Source: Pseudomonas marginalis
GTDB lineage: Bacteria > Pseudomonadota > Gammaproteobacteria > Pseudomonadales > Pseudomonadaceae
NCBI RefSeq assembly: GCF_001645105.1
Contig: NZ_LKEG01000025.1
Coordinates: 48,054 to 112,053, forward strand
Direction of reading: 5' to 3'
DNA: 64,000 nt
Shown in pieces: positions 24,422 to 34,330 of this stretch (its first letter is position 1; every line of letters starts with the position of its first letter). The notes beneath the pieces are model-generated. The model made no database searches, was not told the DNA's origin, and saw only the letters and a list, made by a program, of their open reading frames with translations. A program made the translations under genes and the position numbers.

Positions 24422-26041
24422 TCAAACAACGAAGCGATTCACCATCTTATTAAGATCAACCGCCAGCTTTGACATTTCCCCGCATGCGCTGGCTGTTTGA
24501 CTGGCGCCGGCAGAGCTCTGCACGGCAAGCTCTCGAATGCTCACGAGATTACGATCAACTTCCCGGGCAACGTGGGCTTGTTCTTCAGACGCGGTTGCGA
24601 TCAACATATTTCGCTCATTAATCTGCGTGATAGCCTTGGCGATTTGATCCAGCGAACTGCTGGCCTCCTGTGCCACATCGAGGGATTGGGTTGCCAGCTC
24701 TTTGCTTTTACTCATGGCTTCCACTGCTTCAGCTGAATCGCTCTGCATTGCAGAGATCATCTGTTCGATCTCTTGAGTGGAAGCCTGCGTTCTGTGCGCC
24801 AACGCTCGGACCTCGTCAGCAACGACTGCAAAACCGCGGCCTTGCTCACCAGCCCTGGCAGCTTCAATCGCTGCGTTCAACGCCAGGAGGTTCGTTTGCT
24901 CAGCGATTGCACGAATCACTTCGACGACTTTGTTGATGCTTTGAGCTCGCTCTGACAAAACCTGAATCTTGTCACTCGTGGCTTCAACATTGCCGCTGAG
25001 TTTTTGAATCGACTTCAACGTTTGAGAGACTCGCTCCAAACCGGTCTCAGTAAAGCCCTGGGTGCGACGTGACTCTTCCGAGGCCGACTCCGCATTACGG
25101 GCCACCTCATCAACCGCCGCACTCATCTCAGTTACCGCAGTGGCAGCTTGGTTGACCTCATCATTTTGGGAGATGAGACCTCGACTGGATTCCTCAGTGA
25201 CTGCTGTCATTTCCTCTGCGGCTGAGGCCAGCTGTGTCGATGAATCGCCGATTTGCATGATGGTTCTGCGTAGGTTCTCTTGCATCTGGGCCAGCGCTTT
25301 TAACAGACGTCCGGCTTCATCCCTCCCGCTGACTTGCACTTCTTTGGAAAGATCACTACCTGCAATACGTTCGGCCACCGATAGCGCGGCGCCGATCGGG
25401 CTCGTAATACTCTTGGTCAGGAGTGTTGCCAACGCAACAGTCAGGACTACGACAACTGAGATAAGGCCAATGATTACCCAGATGCCGTCGGAGTAAGTAT
25501 TGGTAGCGTATTGCCCAGCCTCTGTTGCGCCATTGTTGTTGAAGTCAGTCAGGGCTTTGATCTCACCCTCCATCCTATTCGTCAACGGCCGGATACCTGT
25601 ACTCACTAAGTTGACGGCGGCAGGTATGTCACCGCGCGCCATCAATGGTTCAAGGATATCCAACTGTTTGGTGTATGCATCGGCGGACGCTCTCACCACT
25701 AGATAACGCGTGCGTTCCTCGTTGCTAGCGATCAGAGGTTCATAATTCAGCACCGCATCCGTGAAAGCCTTCCGGTAGCCTGCGAAGGACGCGACGGTCG
25801 ATTGAAGTGTTTGAGGGTCAGCAAGTGCGCGCTGGGTTTCAAGTCTGAGCCGCATTACGCCGACATTCATCAACGCCGTTTGTCGGATACTTGGAAGCCA
25901 ATTGGTTTCGACGTCTTTTTCGGCGTCCCGTAGCTTTCCCATCTGCAAGGCGGCGACTGCGCCGAGCACAAAGACCAATACAATAATCGACGCGAAAAAC
26001 AAGGAGGCTCGTGGAGCTACGTTGAGGTTTCTTAGGTGCAT
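24422..26041 (-). CDS. Methyl-accepting chemotaxis protein with four-helix-bundle sensor
   Basis: 539 residues. Membrane helix ([20 protein letters not shown], about 15-34), helical periplasmic domain of about 150 residues ([20 protein letters not shown] and following, 4HB type), second membrane helix ([20 protein letters not shown], about 188-207), HAMP, and signalling hairpin with [20 protein letters not shown] near residue 380. It ends at a plain NRFVV without a CheR-binding pentapeptide. Codon third positions look less GC-rich than in neighbouring genes, and it lies beside a decayed gene, so it may have been acquired separately. Ligand unknown. Confidence 0.92.
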   Translation of the reverse strand: MHLRNLNVAPRASLFFASIIVLVFVLGAVAALQMGKLRDAEKDVETNWLPSIRQTALMNVGVMRLRLETQRALADPQTLQSTVASFAGYRKAFTDAVLNYEPLIASNEERTRYLVVRASADAYTKQLDILEPLMARGDIPAAVNLVSTGIRPLTNRMEGEIKALTDFNNNGATEAGQYATNTYSDGIWVIIGLISVVVVLTVALATLLTKSITSPIGAALSVAERIAGSDLSKEVQVSGRDEAGRLLKALAQMQENLRRTIMQIGDSSTQLASAAEEMTAVTEESSRGLISQNDEVNQAATAVTEMSAAVDEVARNAESASEESRRTQGFTETGLERVSQTLKSIQKLSGNVEATSDKIQVLSERAQSINKVVEVIRAIAEQTNLLALNAAIEAARAGEQGRGFAVVADEVRALAHRTQASTQEIEQMISAMQSDSAEAVEAMSKSKELATQSLDVAQEASSSLDQIAKAITQINERNMLIATASEEQAHVAREVDRNLVSIRELAVQSSAGASQTASACGEMSKLAVDLNKMVNRFVV

Positions 26042-26520
26042 ATGAGCTTCCTGACTACGAGGGAATGATCTAGGTATCTAGACTATCGACCTGACGTAAA
26101 TAAACTTAATCAGGCAGCCTTGGTTATCCGATCTGCTCAAGAACGCTTCGCTGTTAGATTGAATACCGACTCAGTTAATTTGCCAGACGTTTACTTCCAT
26201 GGGGCCTACGATCCTGATTTTCTCGGCGGGCCGGTTCAGCTTCACCGCATCACCGCTTGGGCGAGGCATCCCAAGCCTCCTGAACCTGGCCCATTCTGTT
26301 GGGTTGGGCATCCCGCAGCTTGAGGATTGGGGGGGCGAGCGGGGCTCTGCAAGGCGGATAAGCTGCTTTGGCCCATGTCGATATCAGGCGCTTGTGTGCC
26401 GTTGTGAGGCTATTTTCGCGGCGGGAATGCCGCGTACTGTGACCCGTCATTAAAAAAAGATGATCACCTGACCCTTCAGTCAGTGCGTCCTGGCGTCGAT
26501 CACAGAGAATAAAAACAACG
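26042..26520. other. Intergenic stretch between chemoreceptor and permease
   Basis: Nearly 480 bases between two divergent genes. It should hold both promoters. Short open frames here have no recognisable family features or ribosome sites. A pyrimidine/purine-skewed patch around 26270-26340 with a G-run was noticed but not explained. Confidence 0.4.
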
Positions 26521-27930
26521 ATGAATAGCCTGAGTTCCAAGGATTCAAACGGCCAGCTTGCGCAGGGCTTCAAGCCGCGTCATGTCACCATGCTCTCCAT
26601 CGCAGGCATTATCGGTGCGGGATTGTTTGTCGGCTCCGGGCATGCCATTGCGGCGGCGGGGCCGGCAGTGATGCTGGCGTATCTGTTTTCCGGACTGTTG
26701 GTGGTGCTGGTCATGCGTATGTTGGGGGAGATGGCGGTGGCCAACCCGGACACCGGCTCTTTCTCAACCTACGCCGACCAAGCCATCGGGCGCTGGGCCG
26801 GGTTTACGATCGGCTGGCTGTACTGGTGGTTCTGGGTGCTGGTGATTCCCATCGAAGCGCTGGCCGCCGGGCATATCCTGAACCAGTGGTTCCCGCAGAT
26901 CGACGCTTGGCTGTTTGCCTTGTTGTCGATCTTTTTGTTGGTGGTCACCAATTTGTTCAGCGTCTCCAAGTACGGCGAGTTCGAGTTCTGGTTTGCCATG
27001 GCCAAGGTGGTGGCGATCATTGGTTTCATCGGTCTGGGGGGCGCGGTATTGATGGGCTGGATCCCGGAGCGGGAGGCCAGCGGCTTGAGTCGACTGATGG
27101 AAGAGCACGGCGGGTTCGCACCGAATGGCTTGTCTGCGGTGGTCGGGGCATTCATTACCATCATGTTCAGCTTTATCGGCACGGAAGCCGTCACCATTGC
27201 GGCCGCAGAGTCCAATAACCCAGCGCAGAATATCGCCCGGGCCACGCGTTCGGTGATGTGGCGCATCGGGGTGTTTTACGTGCTGTCGATCTTTGTGGTT
27301 ATTTCCGTTGTGCCTTGGAATGACCCGCTGTTGGCGTCGGTCGGTTCTTATCAGCGCGCACTGGAGTTGATGAACATTCCCCATGCCAAGCTACTGGTGG
27401 ACGTGGTGGTGTTGATCGCCGTCGCCAGTTGCATGAACTCGTCCATCTACATTGCTTCGCGCATGTTGTACTCCCTGGGCAAGCGGGGCGATGCGCCCAC
27501 GCTGATGAAAAAGACATCGGCAGCGAGCGTGCCAAGGGCCGCAGTCATCGCCAGTACGGTACTGGGGGCTGGCGTGACCTTGCTCAGCTACTTCATGCCT
27601 GCGGGGCTGTTCCAGTTTCTACTGGCCAGCTCGGGTGCCATCGCCTTGCTGGTGTACTTGGTGATCGCGGTTTCACAACTGCGCATGCGCAAGGTCCTGC
27701 AACGCCGCAACGTCACGCTGACGTTCAAAATGTGGCTGTTTCCCTGGTTGACCTGGTTGGTCATCGCCTTCATTTGCACCGCATTGACGGTGATGCTGTT
27801 GACGCCTGAGCATCGCTTTGAGGTGTCTTCGACCATCGGGTTGGCCTTGTTGATTTCCCTGGTCGGTGTCATCACGGCACGGCAACCCGACAGCGCGCAG
27901 AAGCCGATGCCCGTCGCTTCGCGCCCATGA
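26521..27930 (+). CDS. Amino acid permease of the GABA permease (GabP/AAT) family
   Basis: 469 residues with about 12 membrane helices. The APC-family opening MLSIAGIIGAGLFVGSGHAI (about residues 24-43), LGEMAVANPDTGSFSTYAD (about 67-85) and MFSFIGTEAVTIAAAESNNP (about 217-236) match the proton-coupled GABA/proline/lysine permeases. It is cotranscribed with a GlxA-type regulator whose ATG overlaps its stop. The amine or amino acid carried cannot be determined from sequence alone; GABA, beta-alanine or an arginine-derived compound would fit the family. Confidence 0.9.
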   Translation: MNSLSSKDSNGQLAQGFKPRHVTMLSIAGIIGAGLFVGSGHAIAAAGPAVMLAYLFSGLLVVLVMRMLGEMAVANPDTGSFSTYADQAIGRWAGFTIGWLYWWFWVLVIPIEALAAGHILNQWFPQIDAWLFALLSIFLLVVTNLFSVSKYGEFEFWFAMAKVVAIIGFIGLGGAVLMGWIPEREASGLSRLMEEHGGFAPNGLSAVVGAFITIMFSFIGTEAVTIAAAESNNPAQNIARATRSVMWRIGVFYVLSIFVVISVVPWNDPLLASVGSYQRALELMNIPHAKLLVDVVVLIAVASCMNSSIYIASRMLYSLGKRGDAPTLMKKTSAASVPRAAVIASTVLGAGVTLLSYFMPAGLFQFLLASSGAIALLVYLVIAVSQLRMRKVLQRRNVTLTFKMWLFPWLTWLVIAFICTALTVMLLTPEHRFEVSSTIGLALLISLVGVITARQPDSAQKPMPVASRP

Positions 27931-29003
27931 ACACCCGGCCTGTTACCCGTCTGGTTTTCTTGCTGCTGGACCAGTTCACCCTGATCTCCTTGGCGTCTGC
28001 GGTCGAGCCGCTACGCATGGCCAACCAGCTGTCGGGTCAGGAGCTTTATCGTTGGCACACCGCAAGTGTCGACGGTAATCCCGTATGGGCCAGCGATGGC
28101 ATGCCCATCACACCTGACTGTTCGGCAGGCAGTGCGCCCGCTGCCGATATCGTGTTGGTGTGCGGCGGTACGAGCATTCAGAACACGGTGACCGGCGAGC
28201 TCGTGAAGTGGCTGCGCACCCAGGCGCGTTATTCGAAGCGCCTGGGCGGTATTTGTACCGGCAGTTGGGTGTTGGCTCGCGCGGGGTTGCTCGACGGATT
28301 TGAATGCAGTGTGCATTGGGAGTGGTTGGCGGCCATGCAGGAAGCCTTCCCACGGGTGACCCTCAGTGCCAGCGTGTTCACCCTCGACAGGGATCGCCTC
28401 ACCAGCTCGGGAGGCACCGCGCCGATGGATATGATGCTGCATCTGATTGGTCATGATCATGGGCACGAGCTGTCGGCGGCGATTTCGGACATGTTTGTGT
28501 ACGAGCGCATGCGCAATGAGCAAGACCACCAGCGCGTGCCCCTCAAGCATATGCTGGGCACCCAGCAACCGAAGTTGCAGGAAGTCGTCACGCTGATGGA
28601 GGCCAACCTGGAAGAGCCGATCAACCTGGATCAACTGGCGGAGTATGTGGCCTTGTCGCGCCGACAGCTTGAGCGAATGTTCCAGAAGTATCTGCACTGT
28701 TCACCCTCGCGGTACTACCTTCGATTGCGGCTGATTCGCGCGCGCCAATTGCTCAAGCAAACGCCCATCTCGATCGTGGAACTGGCCTTGCTCTGTGGGT
28801 TTGTGTCCACGCCGCACTTCTCCAAATGCTATCGGGAGTACTTTGGCGTGCCGCCCAGTGATGAGCGTCTGGTGACGTCCAGTGAGCGAGCCAGCGTGCT
28901 GAAACCGATCCTTCAGGTCGTGCCGGTGTCCATGCCGATGAACACCTTGGAGCAGGCACGGGGGGAGTTGACGTTTGCCAGCGTTAAAAACCTGAAATCG
29001 TAG
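27927..29003 (+). CDS. GlxA-family AraC-type transcriptional regulator
   Basis: 358 residues. The N-terminal half has a DJ-1/PfpI-like ligand domain: RLVFLLLDQFTLISLASAVE, ADIVLVCGGTSIQNT and the nucleophile-elbow-like LGGICTGSWVLARAGLLDG (about 105-123). The C-terminal half has an AraC/XylS double helix-turn-helix (LDQLAEYVALSRRQLERMFQ, about 232-251, and IVELALLCGFVSTPHFSKCY, about 281-300). Relatives such as ArgR, GbdR and CdhR activate amine and amino-acid catabolism in Pseudomonas. The start overlaps the permease stop (ATGA), so it probably activates the permease operon or a related locus. Confidence 0.9.
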   Translation: MNTRPVTRLVFLLLDQFTLISLASAVEPLRMANQLSGQELYRWHTASVDGNPVWASDGMPITPDCSAGSAPAADIVLVCGGTSIQNTVTGELVKWLRTQARYSKRLGGICTGSWVLARAGLLDGFECSVHWEWLAAMQEAFPRVTLSASVFTLDRDRLTSSGGTAPMDMMLHLIGHDHGHELSAAISDMFVYERMRNEQDHQRVPLKHMLGTQQPKLQEVVTLMEANLEEPINLDQLAEYVALSRRQLERMFQKYLHCSPSRYYLRLRLIRARQLLKQTPISIVELALLCGFVSTPHFSKCYREYFGVPPSDERLVTSSERASVLKPILQVVPVSMPMNTLEQARGELTFASVKNLKS

Positions 29004-29461
29004 GCTCAGGTGAGGACACTCGTTTGAGTGGCCTTGCTAAACCCGAGGTCCATTTTTTTCGCCCAAGGAAACCTCTTCTTTGGCTTTCACCGCGCGCCCC
29101 CACCCAAGTGTCGTCGTCGGTGTTACCTTGTGGGACGCTCAGTGGGCCGAAACCCGCCATGGCCGCGCGCGAATAGGGCACTTTGATACTATGCTCATGC
29201 CAGTGCAGGCATTATCGCAGTGGCTTTCGTCGGCACTGCTGTGATCTGGGCTTGCTGCGACCCATTCTGCCTCATCAGTTTCGCCCGCTATGTTCGCATA
29301 GGTTTGAGCGTCGATGGCGTGCAAACCCAGGAGCAACCAGAGAGGCAAGCGCCTTCCCGACTATGAGCGACTGCTCCAACCAGACCAAGCAGTCGATCCA
29401 GGCTGTCGCCGGGTGCTGGTGGATTACTTTTTGGTAAATCCCATGCACGATGGAGAACAGC
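29004..29461. other. Intergenic stretch upstream of the binding-protein/sensor pair
   Basis: About 460 bases. A small hairpin (CACTC, loop GTTT, GAGTG, 29017-29030) lies just after the GlxA-type gene and may help end its transcript. The rest must carry the promoter of the 29462 gene; no convincing operator or gene was recognised. Confidence 0.4.
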
Positions 29462-30547
29462 ATGAACGCTAAATCAATCCACAGAAGCTTATGGCGCTTC
29501 GCCGGCTGCGTGACCGGGCTGGTGATGGTTGTTGCCAATCCAGCCCAGGCCGCCGGCGACTCAACCGCAAGTCATAGCATTGCCTTCAGCAACTCCTATG
29601 CCGGCAGCGATTTTCGCAAGGTGATGGTACGCAACTGGCAGGAGATTGCGCTCCAAGCGCAAAAGGATGGCGTGATCCGGGAGGCCCCGGTGGTCAGCGC
29701 CAATAACTCGGCGTCGGAACAAGCTGCCCAGATCCAGGACATGATCGTCAAGGGCGTCAACGCGATCGTCATCCTGGCCGCGTCCGACACAGCCCTCAAC
29801 GGAGTGATCCGCGATGCCTGCAATGCCGGCATCGTGGTGGTCGTCATGGCCAGCCTGGTCACCGAACCTTGCGTCTATACCGTGGACTACAATTGGTCCG
29901 CCATGGGCCGCGTGGAAATGGACTATATCGCCGAGCGCCTCAAGGGCAGCGGAACGCTGTTAGAGATCCGCGGCATTGCCGGCGATGCCACCGATAAAAA
30001 TATCAGCGACGGCATTCGCAAGGCCGCCAGCGATTACCCTGGCCTGAAGTTCGCCAAGACCGTGTACGGGAACTGGACGGCGTCCGTCGCACGCAAGGAG
30101 GTGGCGCTGGCGCTGGCGTCGCTGCCCCGCATTGATGCCGTCGCTACTCAAGGGGGCGACGGTTATGGCGCCGCCATGGCGTTCAAGGCGGCGGGACGCC
30201 CGTTGCCGATCATTGTGATGGGGAACCGTCAAGACGAACTCGCCCTGTGGCAACAGGAACGCGATGCCAACGGCTACGAGACCGTCTCGGTCTCCGCCTC
30301 CCCGAGCGTCTCCCAAGTGGGGTTCTGGGTGGCCCAGCAGATTCTGGCGGGCAAGCAGGTGCCGAAGTTCGTCGAGGTACCGCTGGTGCGCATCGATGCG
30401 AAAGACCTGGACGCCTGGCTCGCCACTATGCCCGTGGGCGGCGCTGCCAATCCGCTCTACAGCCAGGCGTCCGTTGTGGGGATGATCGACGCGGCCAACA
30501 ATAATACGGTGGCGCCCGCGCCTTTGCCAGAGGTGATGAAGCCGTAG
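29462..30547 (+). CDS. Periplasmic sugar-binding-protein-like ligand receptor (TorT/ribose-binding fold)
   Basis: 361 residues from ATG 29462, after CGATGGAGAACAGC. A signal peptide (SLWRFAGCVTGLVMVVANPA, cleaved near QAAG) leads into a type I periplasmic-binding fold: HSIAFSNSYAGSDFRKVMVR, MIVKGVNAIVILAASDTALN, GIVVVVMASLV, VATQGGDGYGAAMAFKAAGR and PIIVMGNRQDELALW. It looks like the substrate-binding part of a sugar ABC transporter, but no permease or ATPase gene is near. Instead a large hybrid sensor kinase gene follows at once, as with torT-torS, so it probably presents a ligand to that sensor. Confidence 0.87.
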   Translation: MNAKSIHRSLWRFAGCVTGLVMVVANPAQAAGDSTASHSIAFSNSYAGSDFRKVMVRNWQEIALQAQKDGVIREAPVVSANNSASEQAAQIQDMIVKGVNAIVILAASDTALNGVIRDACNAGIVVVVMASLVTEPCVYTVDYNWSAMGRVEMDYIAERLKGSGTLLEIRGIAGDATDKNISDGIRKAASDYPGLKFAKTVYGNWTASVARKEVALALASLPRIDAVATQGGDGYGAAMAFKAAGRPLPIIVMGNRQDELALWQQERDANGYETVSVSASPSVSQVGFWVAQQILAGKQVPKFVEVPLVRIDAKDLDAWLATMPVGGAANPLYSQASVVGMIDAANNNTVAPAPLPEVMKP

Positions 30548-30571
30548 CGGCGGGCGGGGATGCGAGGTGCC

Positions 30572-33500
30572 ATGTTGACATTCAAACCCTTCAGGGACAG
30601 GCCCATTGCCGTCAAAATTGGCCTGGCGGTCGCTGCACTGGTGTTCCTGATGCTGGCGGTATCGCTGGTGAACCTCTACGGCCTGCGAGGCATGGTACGT
30701 GCAGTGGATTCGGCCAGCCATTCTGCGGAAATCCTGGCGTCGGTCAACGCGGCCACGGGGCGGGTGGAAAATTTTATCGCCACCCGCGACCAGGAAAGCC
30801 TGATCCAGGCCGAAGGCATGGTGGCGACGGCTATCGTCGGCCTCACTGCCATTCCGGTGGCAGAGGCGCAATCGCTCAAGGGCAGTCTGCAGAGGCTTGC
30901 CGCGGCAATCGCTACCTTGCGGGCTGCGACCCTGACCATGGATGGCGAAACGGAGAACATGACCGCCCACTACGGCCGGATGCGAGAGGCGACGATCCTC
31001 GTCGAACAGGGCATTGCCGACGGGCTGAAGGAGATTGTTTCGCGTGCCGCCGACCATCAGGTGCGGGTAAGCAACATCGAAAGCGCCCACCGCATCCTGG
31101 ATATCCTGCGCAACAGCGAACGGATCATCACCGCCAATCTGGCCAAGATGCTGGTGACCGGTGATCGTGCGGCCGGCATCGCGGCGCGGGACACCTGCGC
31201 GGCACTGCCGCCCGTGGTCGAGCAATTGCGCGAGGTGATGGCGGCGCCGCAGCAGGTTGAGGCCCTGGATCAGTTGACGACGGCGGTCGCTGCTGCCTGC
31301 CTGGCGGTCGAGCACCTTGGCGAGGCGCCCAAGCTCCGGGGAGGCGAGGCGTTGCGGCATCTCGCCGTCCTTGGGGATGTGGCCGAGCGCCTTGAAGCGA
31401 TGTTGGGTGAACTGGACGAGCACGTTGCCCATGACGCCAATGACATTCAGGCCGCCACGGGTTTACTGCAAAATGCAGCCGCGCTGTCCAAGCGTTTCGC
31501 CGAGCGTGTTGCCACCCTTGAGGCGCAGACCTTGTCGTTTCGCTTGTCACCGTCGCCCGAGGTCGCCAGCGCGGTCGGCGCCATCCTGGACGAACTCTCC
31601 CGTCTCTCGCGGGTTCTCCCTTCGTCCGTAGGGTTGCAAACCAAGGCTACGGCCTTGACGGTCTACGATCAGATCGCCGGTTACCGGGCGGCATTCGCGA
31701 GGTTCCATCAGGCGAGCAACTCCTTGAGCGGCGCGCGCGACCAGGTTCGCAATGAGGCACGGAGCGCCGGCCTGTTGGTTGCGCGCTTCGCGGGTGAAGC
31801 GCGCTCCGAGGCCTTGGTTCACAATGATCGCGGAATGCTTGCGACGGTGGTCGCGGGTACCGTTGCCATCCTGCTCGCAAGCGCCATCGCCTGGAGCACG
31901 TCGCGGTTTGTCGCGCAGCCCATCGTGGCGTTGGCCTCGGCCATGCGCCGGCTTGCGGCCGGCGACCTGAACGCCGCGATTGCCAGCGCTGGACGCGGCG
32001 ACGAGATAGGGATCATGACCCGCGCCGTACGGGTGTTCCAGGAGAATGCCCTGCGTATTCGGGTACTGGAGGCCGAGGCTGAAGCCGAACGGCAGCAAGT
32101 CCAGGCCTCTTTGGAAAGAATGGTCGCCGAACGGACCGACACGTTGCACCAACAGACCGAGGTGCTGGAGGCGCAGGCCGTCGAGCTGATTCAGGCGCGC
32201 AACCAGGCCGAGACGGCTAACCAGGCAAAGAGCGATTTTGTGGCCACCGTCAGCCACGAACTGCGCACCCCCCTGACCCTCATTCTCGCCCCCCTGGAGC
32301 AGCTCTCGGCGGCGACCCTCCCGCCGGCGGACTGGCGTGTGCAAATCGACCGCGCCCAACGCAACGCGCTGCGCTTGATGAACCGGGTGAACGACATCCT
32401 CGATTTCTCCAAGGCCGAAGCGGGCAAGTTTGAGTTGTGTCCGGCGCCCATTGACCTGAACAAGATGGTGGGGGTGCTGGCGGAGGATGCCGCCATGGTG
32501 GCCGAGGGCAAAGGCTGCACCTTGACCTGCAGCATCGATCCCGCCCTCGGTACGGTGTTCCTGGACCCCCGACACTTCGAGAAGATTCTCCTCAACCTGG
32601 TAAGCAATGCCATCAAGTTCACGCCCGCTGGCGGCACCGTGCACCTGGCCGTCACTGCGCTTGATGGCGAGCGATTTGAACTCGCGGTGCAAGACTCGGG
32701 CATTGGCATTGCGCCAGACAAACTGCCGCTGCTGTTCCAGCGTTTTTCCCAGATCGACAATTCCGCCACGCGCCACTACAGCGGCACGGGCATCGGTCTT
32801 GCCCTGGTCAAGTATCTGGTCGAACTGATGGGGGGCGAAGTCGGCGTCAACAGTGAGCCCGGACAAGGCTCGTGCTTCTTCGTTCGCCTTCCGCTGGGTG
32901 ATGAGCAAGACACCTTGCCGACCGAAGCCAGCGATATGCACGAGCGATCACTGGCGAGCACAACGAGCACCACCGAGCAGCGCCACCTGCGTTTCGACCA
33001 CGGTCGCCAAGGCAGCGGCAACGACCGCGTTTCGATGCAAGGCGAAGATGACGAGCAGCACTTGGAACACGCCTCGCAGTCCAGGGTGCTCGTGGTCGAC
33101 GACAGCCCGGAAATGCTGAGCTACCTCAGCGAGCTTTTGCACGATGATTACATCGTCGCCACCGCAGCTGATGGCGAGCAGGCCTGGGCACTCCTGCAGC
33201 GTCGGCCCATCGATGTCGTCCTCTCGGATGTAATGATGCCGGAGCTCGACGGCTTTGGCCTGACAGCCAGAATCAAAGCCAGCGCCGGCTTCGCCCATTT
33301 ACCCGTGATCTTGTTAACCGCTCGCGGCGGCAGCGAGGCCTGCGTCTCCGGGCTGGAGAGTGGCGCCGACGACTATATCGCCAAACCGTTCTCGCCGCTG
33401 GAGCTCAAGGCGCGTGTACGTGCGGCGCTACGCATGAGCCAAGTGCAAACCGAACTGCAGGCAAAATCCCGTCAGGCGGGCATGGCCGAAATTGCCACGA

Positions 33501-34303
33501 CGGTGCTGCACAACGTCGGCAACGTCCTCAACAGCGTGAACGTATCGGCGGAACTGGTCAGCAGCCAGATGCGCACCTCCAAAGCCCAAGGGCTGGGCAA
33601 GGTGGCTCAGATGATGAACGAACACGTCGATGACCTGAGCGATTTTCTCTCCAGCGACCCCAAAGGACAGATGCTGCCCGGCTACCTGCTCAAGCTGGCG
33701 GAAGTGGTGACGGCGGAGCAACAGGGCATCATCGAAGAACTCGAACAACTCACCAAGGGCATTGACCACATCAAAGCCATTGTTGCTGCCCAGCAGTCCT
33801 ATGCCGTTGCCGTCAGTGTCGTCGAAACAGTCTCGGTGCCAGCGTTAATCGAGGACGCCTTGCGCCTGAGCGCCGGATCACGGGCGCGCCAGGAGGTGGC
33901 GGTAGTCAAGGAGATTGCCGACTTGCCCCTGCTGTCTCTGGACCGGCACCGGGTGTTGCTGATTCTGGTGAACCTGATCGGCAACGCCAGGCAGGCGATG
34001 GACGGCGTGGTCGATCGCAACCCGTGCATCACCCTCGATGCGTCCCTCGTTGACGGATCAGTGTTGCGAATGTCGGTGGCCGACAACGGCAACGGGATTG
34101 CGCCTGAGCACCTGGCGCGTATCTTTTCGCATGGCTTCACTACGCGCAAAGACGGTCACGGTTTTGGCCTGCACAGCTGCGCGCTCGCCGCGCAGGAAAT
34201 GGGTGGCCGCTTGACCATGCACAGCGACGGGGCTGGACAGGGCGCAACCTTCACCCTCGATATCCCGCTTGATACGCCGCAGAACAAGCCTTTGCTGATG
34301 TGA
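30572..34303 (+). CDS. Large hybrid sensor histidine kinase with two kinase modules around a receiver domain
   Basis: 1243 residues from ATG 30572 (GAGGTGCC before it); ATG 30560 is also possible. Order seen: membrane helix (about 15-37), long helical periplasmic region (about 40-420), second helix (TVVAGTVAILLASAIAWSTS), HAMP and coiled coil, HisKA with VSHELRTPLTLIL (about 560), first ATPase (LVSNAIKFTP, GTGIGLALVKYLVELMGG), receiver (VLVVDDSPEMLSYL near 838; phospho-Asp in VVLSDVMMPELDG near 885), then a second, different kinase block with MAEIATTVLHNVGNVLNSVN (about 970-990) and a second ATPase (LVNLIGNARQAMD, DNGNGI, GHGFGLHSCALAAQEMGG). No HPt or separate response regulator gene is adjacent. 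Confidence 0.9.
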   Translation: MLTFKPFRDRPIAVKIGLAVAALVFLMLAVSLVNLYGLRGMVRAVDSASHSAEILASVNAATGRVENFIATRDQESLIQAEGMVATAIVGLTAIPVAEAQSLKGSLQRLAAAIATLRAATLTMDGETENMTAHYGRMREATILVEQGIADGLKEIVSRAADHQVRVSNIESAHRILDILRNSERIITANLAKMLVTGDRAAGIAARDTCAALPPVVEQLREVMAAPQQVEALDQLTTAVAAACLAVEHLGEAPKLRGGEALRHLAVLGDVAERLEAMLGELDEHVAHDANDIQAATGLLQNAAALSKRFAERVATLEAQTLSFRLSPSPEVASAVGAILDELSRLSRVLPSSVGLQTKATALTVYDQIAGYRAAFARFHQASNSLSGARDQVRNEARSAGLLVARFAGEARSEALVHNDRGMLATVVAGTVAILLASAIAWSTSRFVAQPIVALASAMRRLAAGDLNAAIASAGRGDEIGIMTRAVRVFQENALRIRVLEAEAEAERQQVQASLERMVAERTDTLHQQTEVLEAQAVELIQARNQAETANQAKSDFVATVSHELRTPLTLILAPLEQLSAATLPPADWRVQIDRAQRNALRLMNRVNDILDFSKAEAGKFELCPAPIDLNKMVGVLAEDAAMVAEGKGCTLTCSIDPALGTVFLDPRHFEKILLNLVSNAIKFTPAGGTVHLAVTALDGERFELAVQDSGIGIAPDKLPLLFQRFSQIDNSATRHYSGTGIGLALVKYLVELMGGEVGVNSEPGQGSCFFVRLPLGDEQDTLPTEASDMHERSLASTTSTTEQRHLRFDHGRQGSGNDRVSMQGEDDEQHLEHASQSRVLVVDDSPEMLSYLSELLHDDYIVATAADGEQAWALLQRRPIDVVLSDVMMPELDGFGLTARIKASAGFAHLPVILLTARGGSEACVSGLESGADDYIAKPFSPLELKARVRAALRMSQVQTELQAKSRQAGMAEIATTVLHNVGNVLNSVNVSAELVSSQMRTSKAQGLGKVAQMMNEHVDDLSDFLSSDPKGQMLPGYLLKLAEVVTAEQQGIIEELEQLTKGIDHIKAIVAAQQSYAVAVSVVETVSVPALIEDALRLSAGSRARQEVAVVKEIADLPLLSLDRHRVLLILVNLIGNARQAMDGVVDRNPCITLDASLVDGSVLRMSVADNGNGIAPEHLARIFSHGFTTRKDGHGFGLHSCALAAQEMGGRLTMHSDGAGQGATFTLDIPLDTPQNKPLLM

Positions 34304-34330
34304 AATGGACTGACCGAGTGCCAGTGATCA

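Noticed and set aside
26120..26453. Small open frames in the gap before the permease gene
   Set aside because: No ribosome site, no family features, and they overlap each other in different frames. Kept as intergenic.
29960..32941. Two long open frames (490 and 464 codons) opposite the sensor kinase and binding-protein genes
   Set aside because: Both are low-complexity Arg/His/Gln-rich translations of the complementary strand. Nothing in them resembles a protein family.
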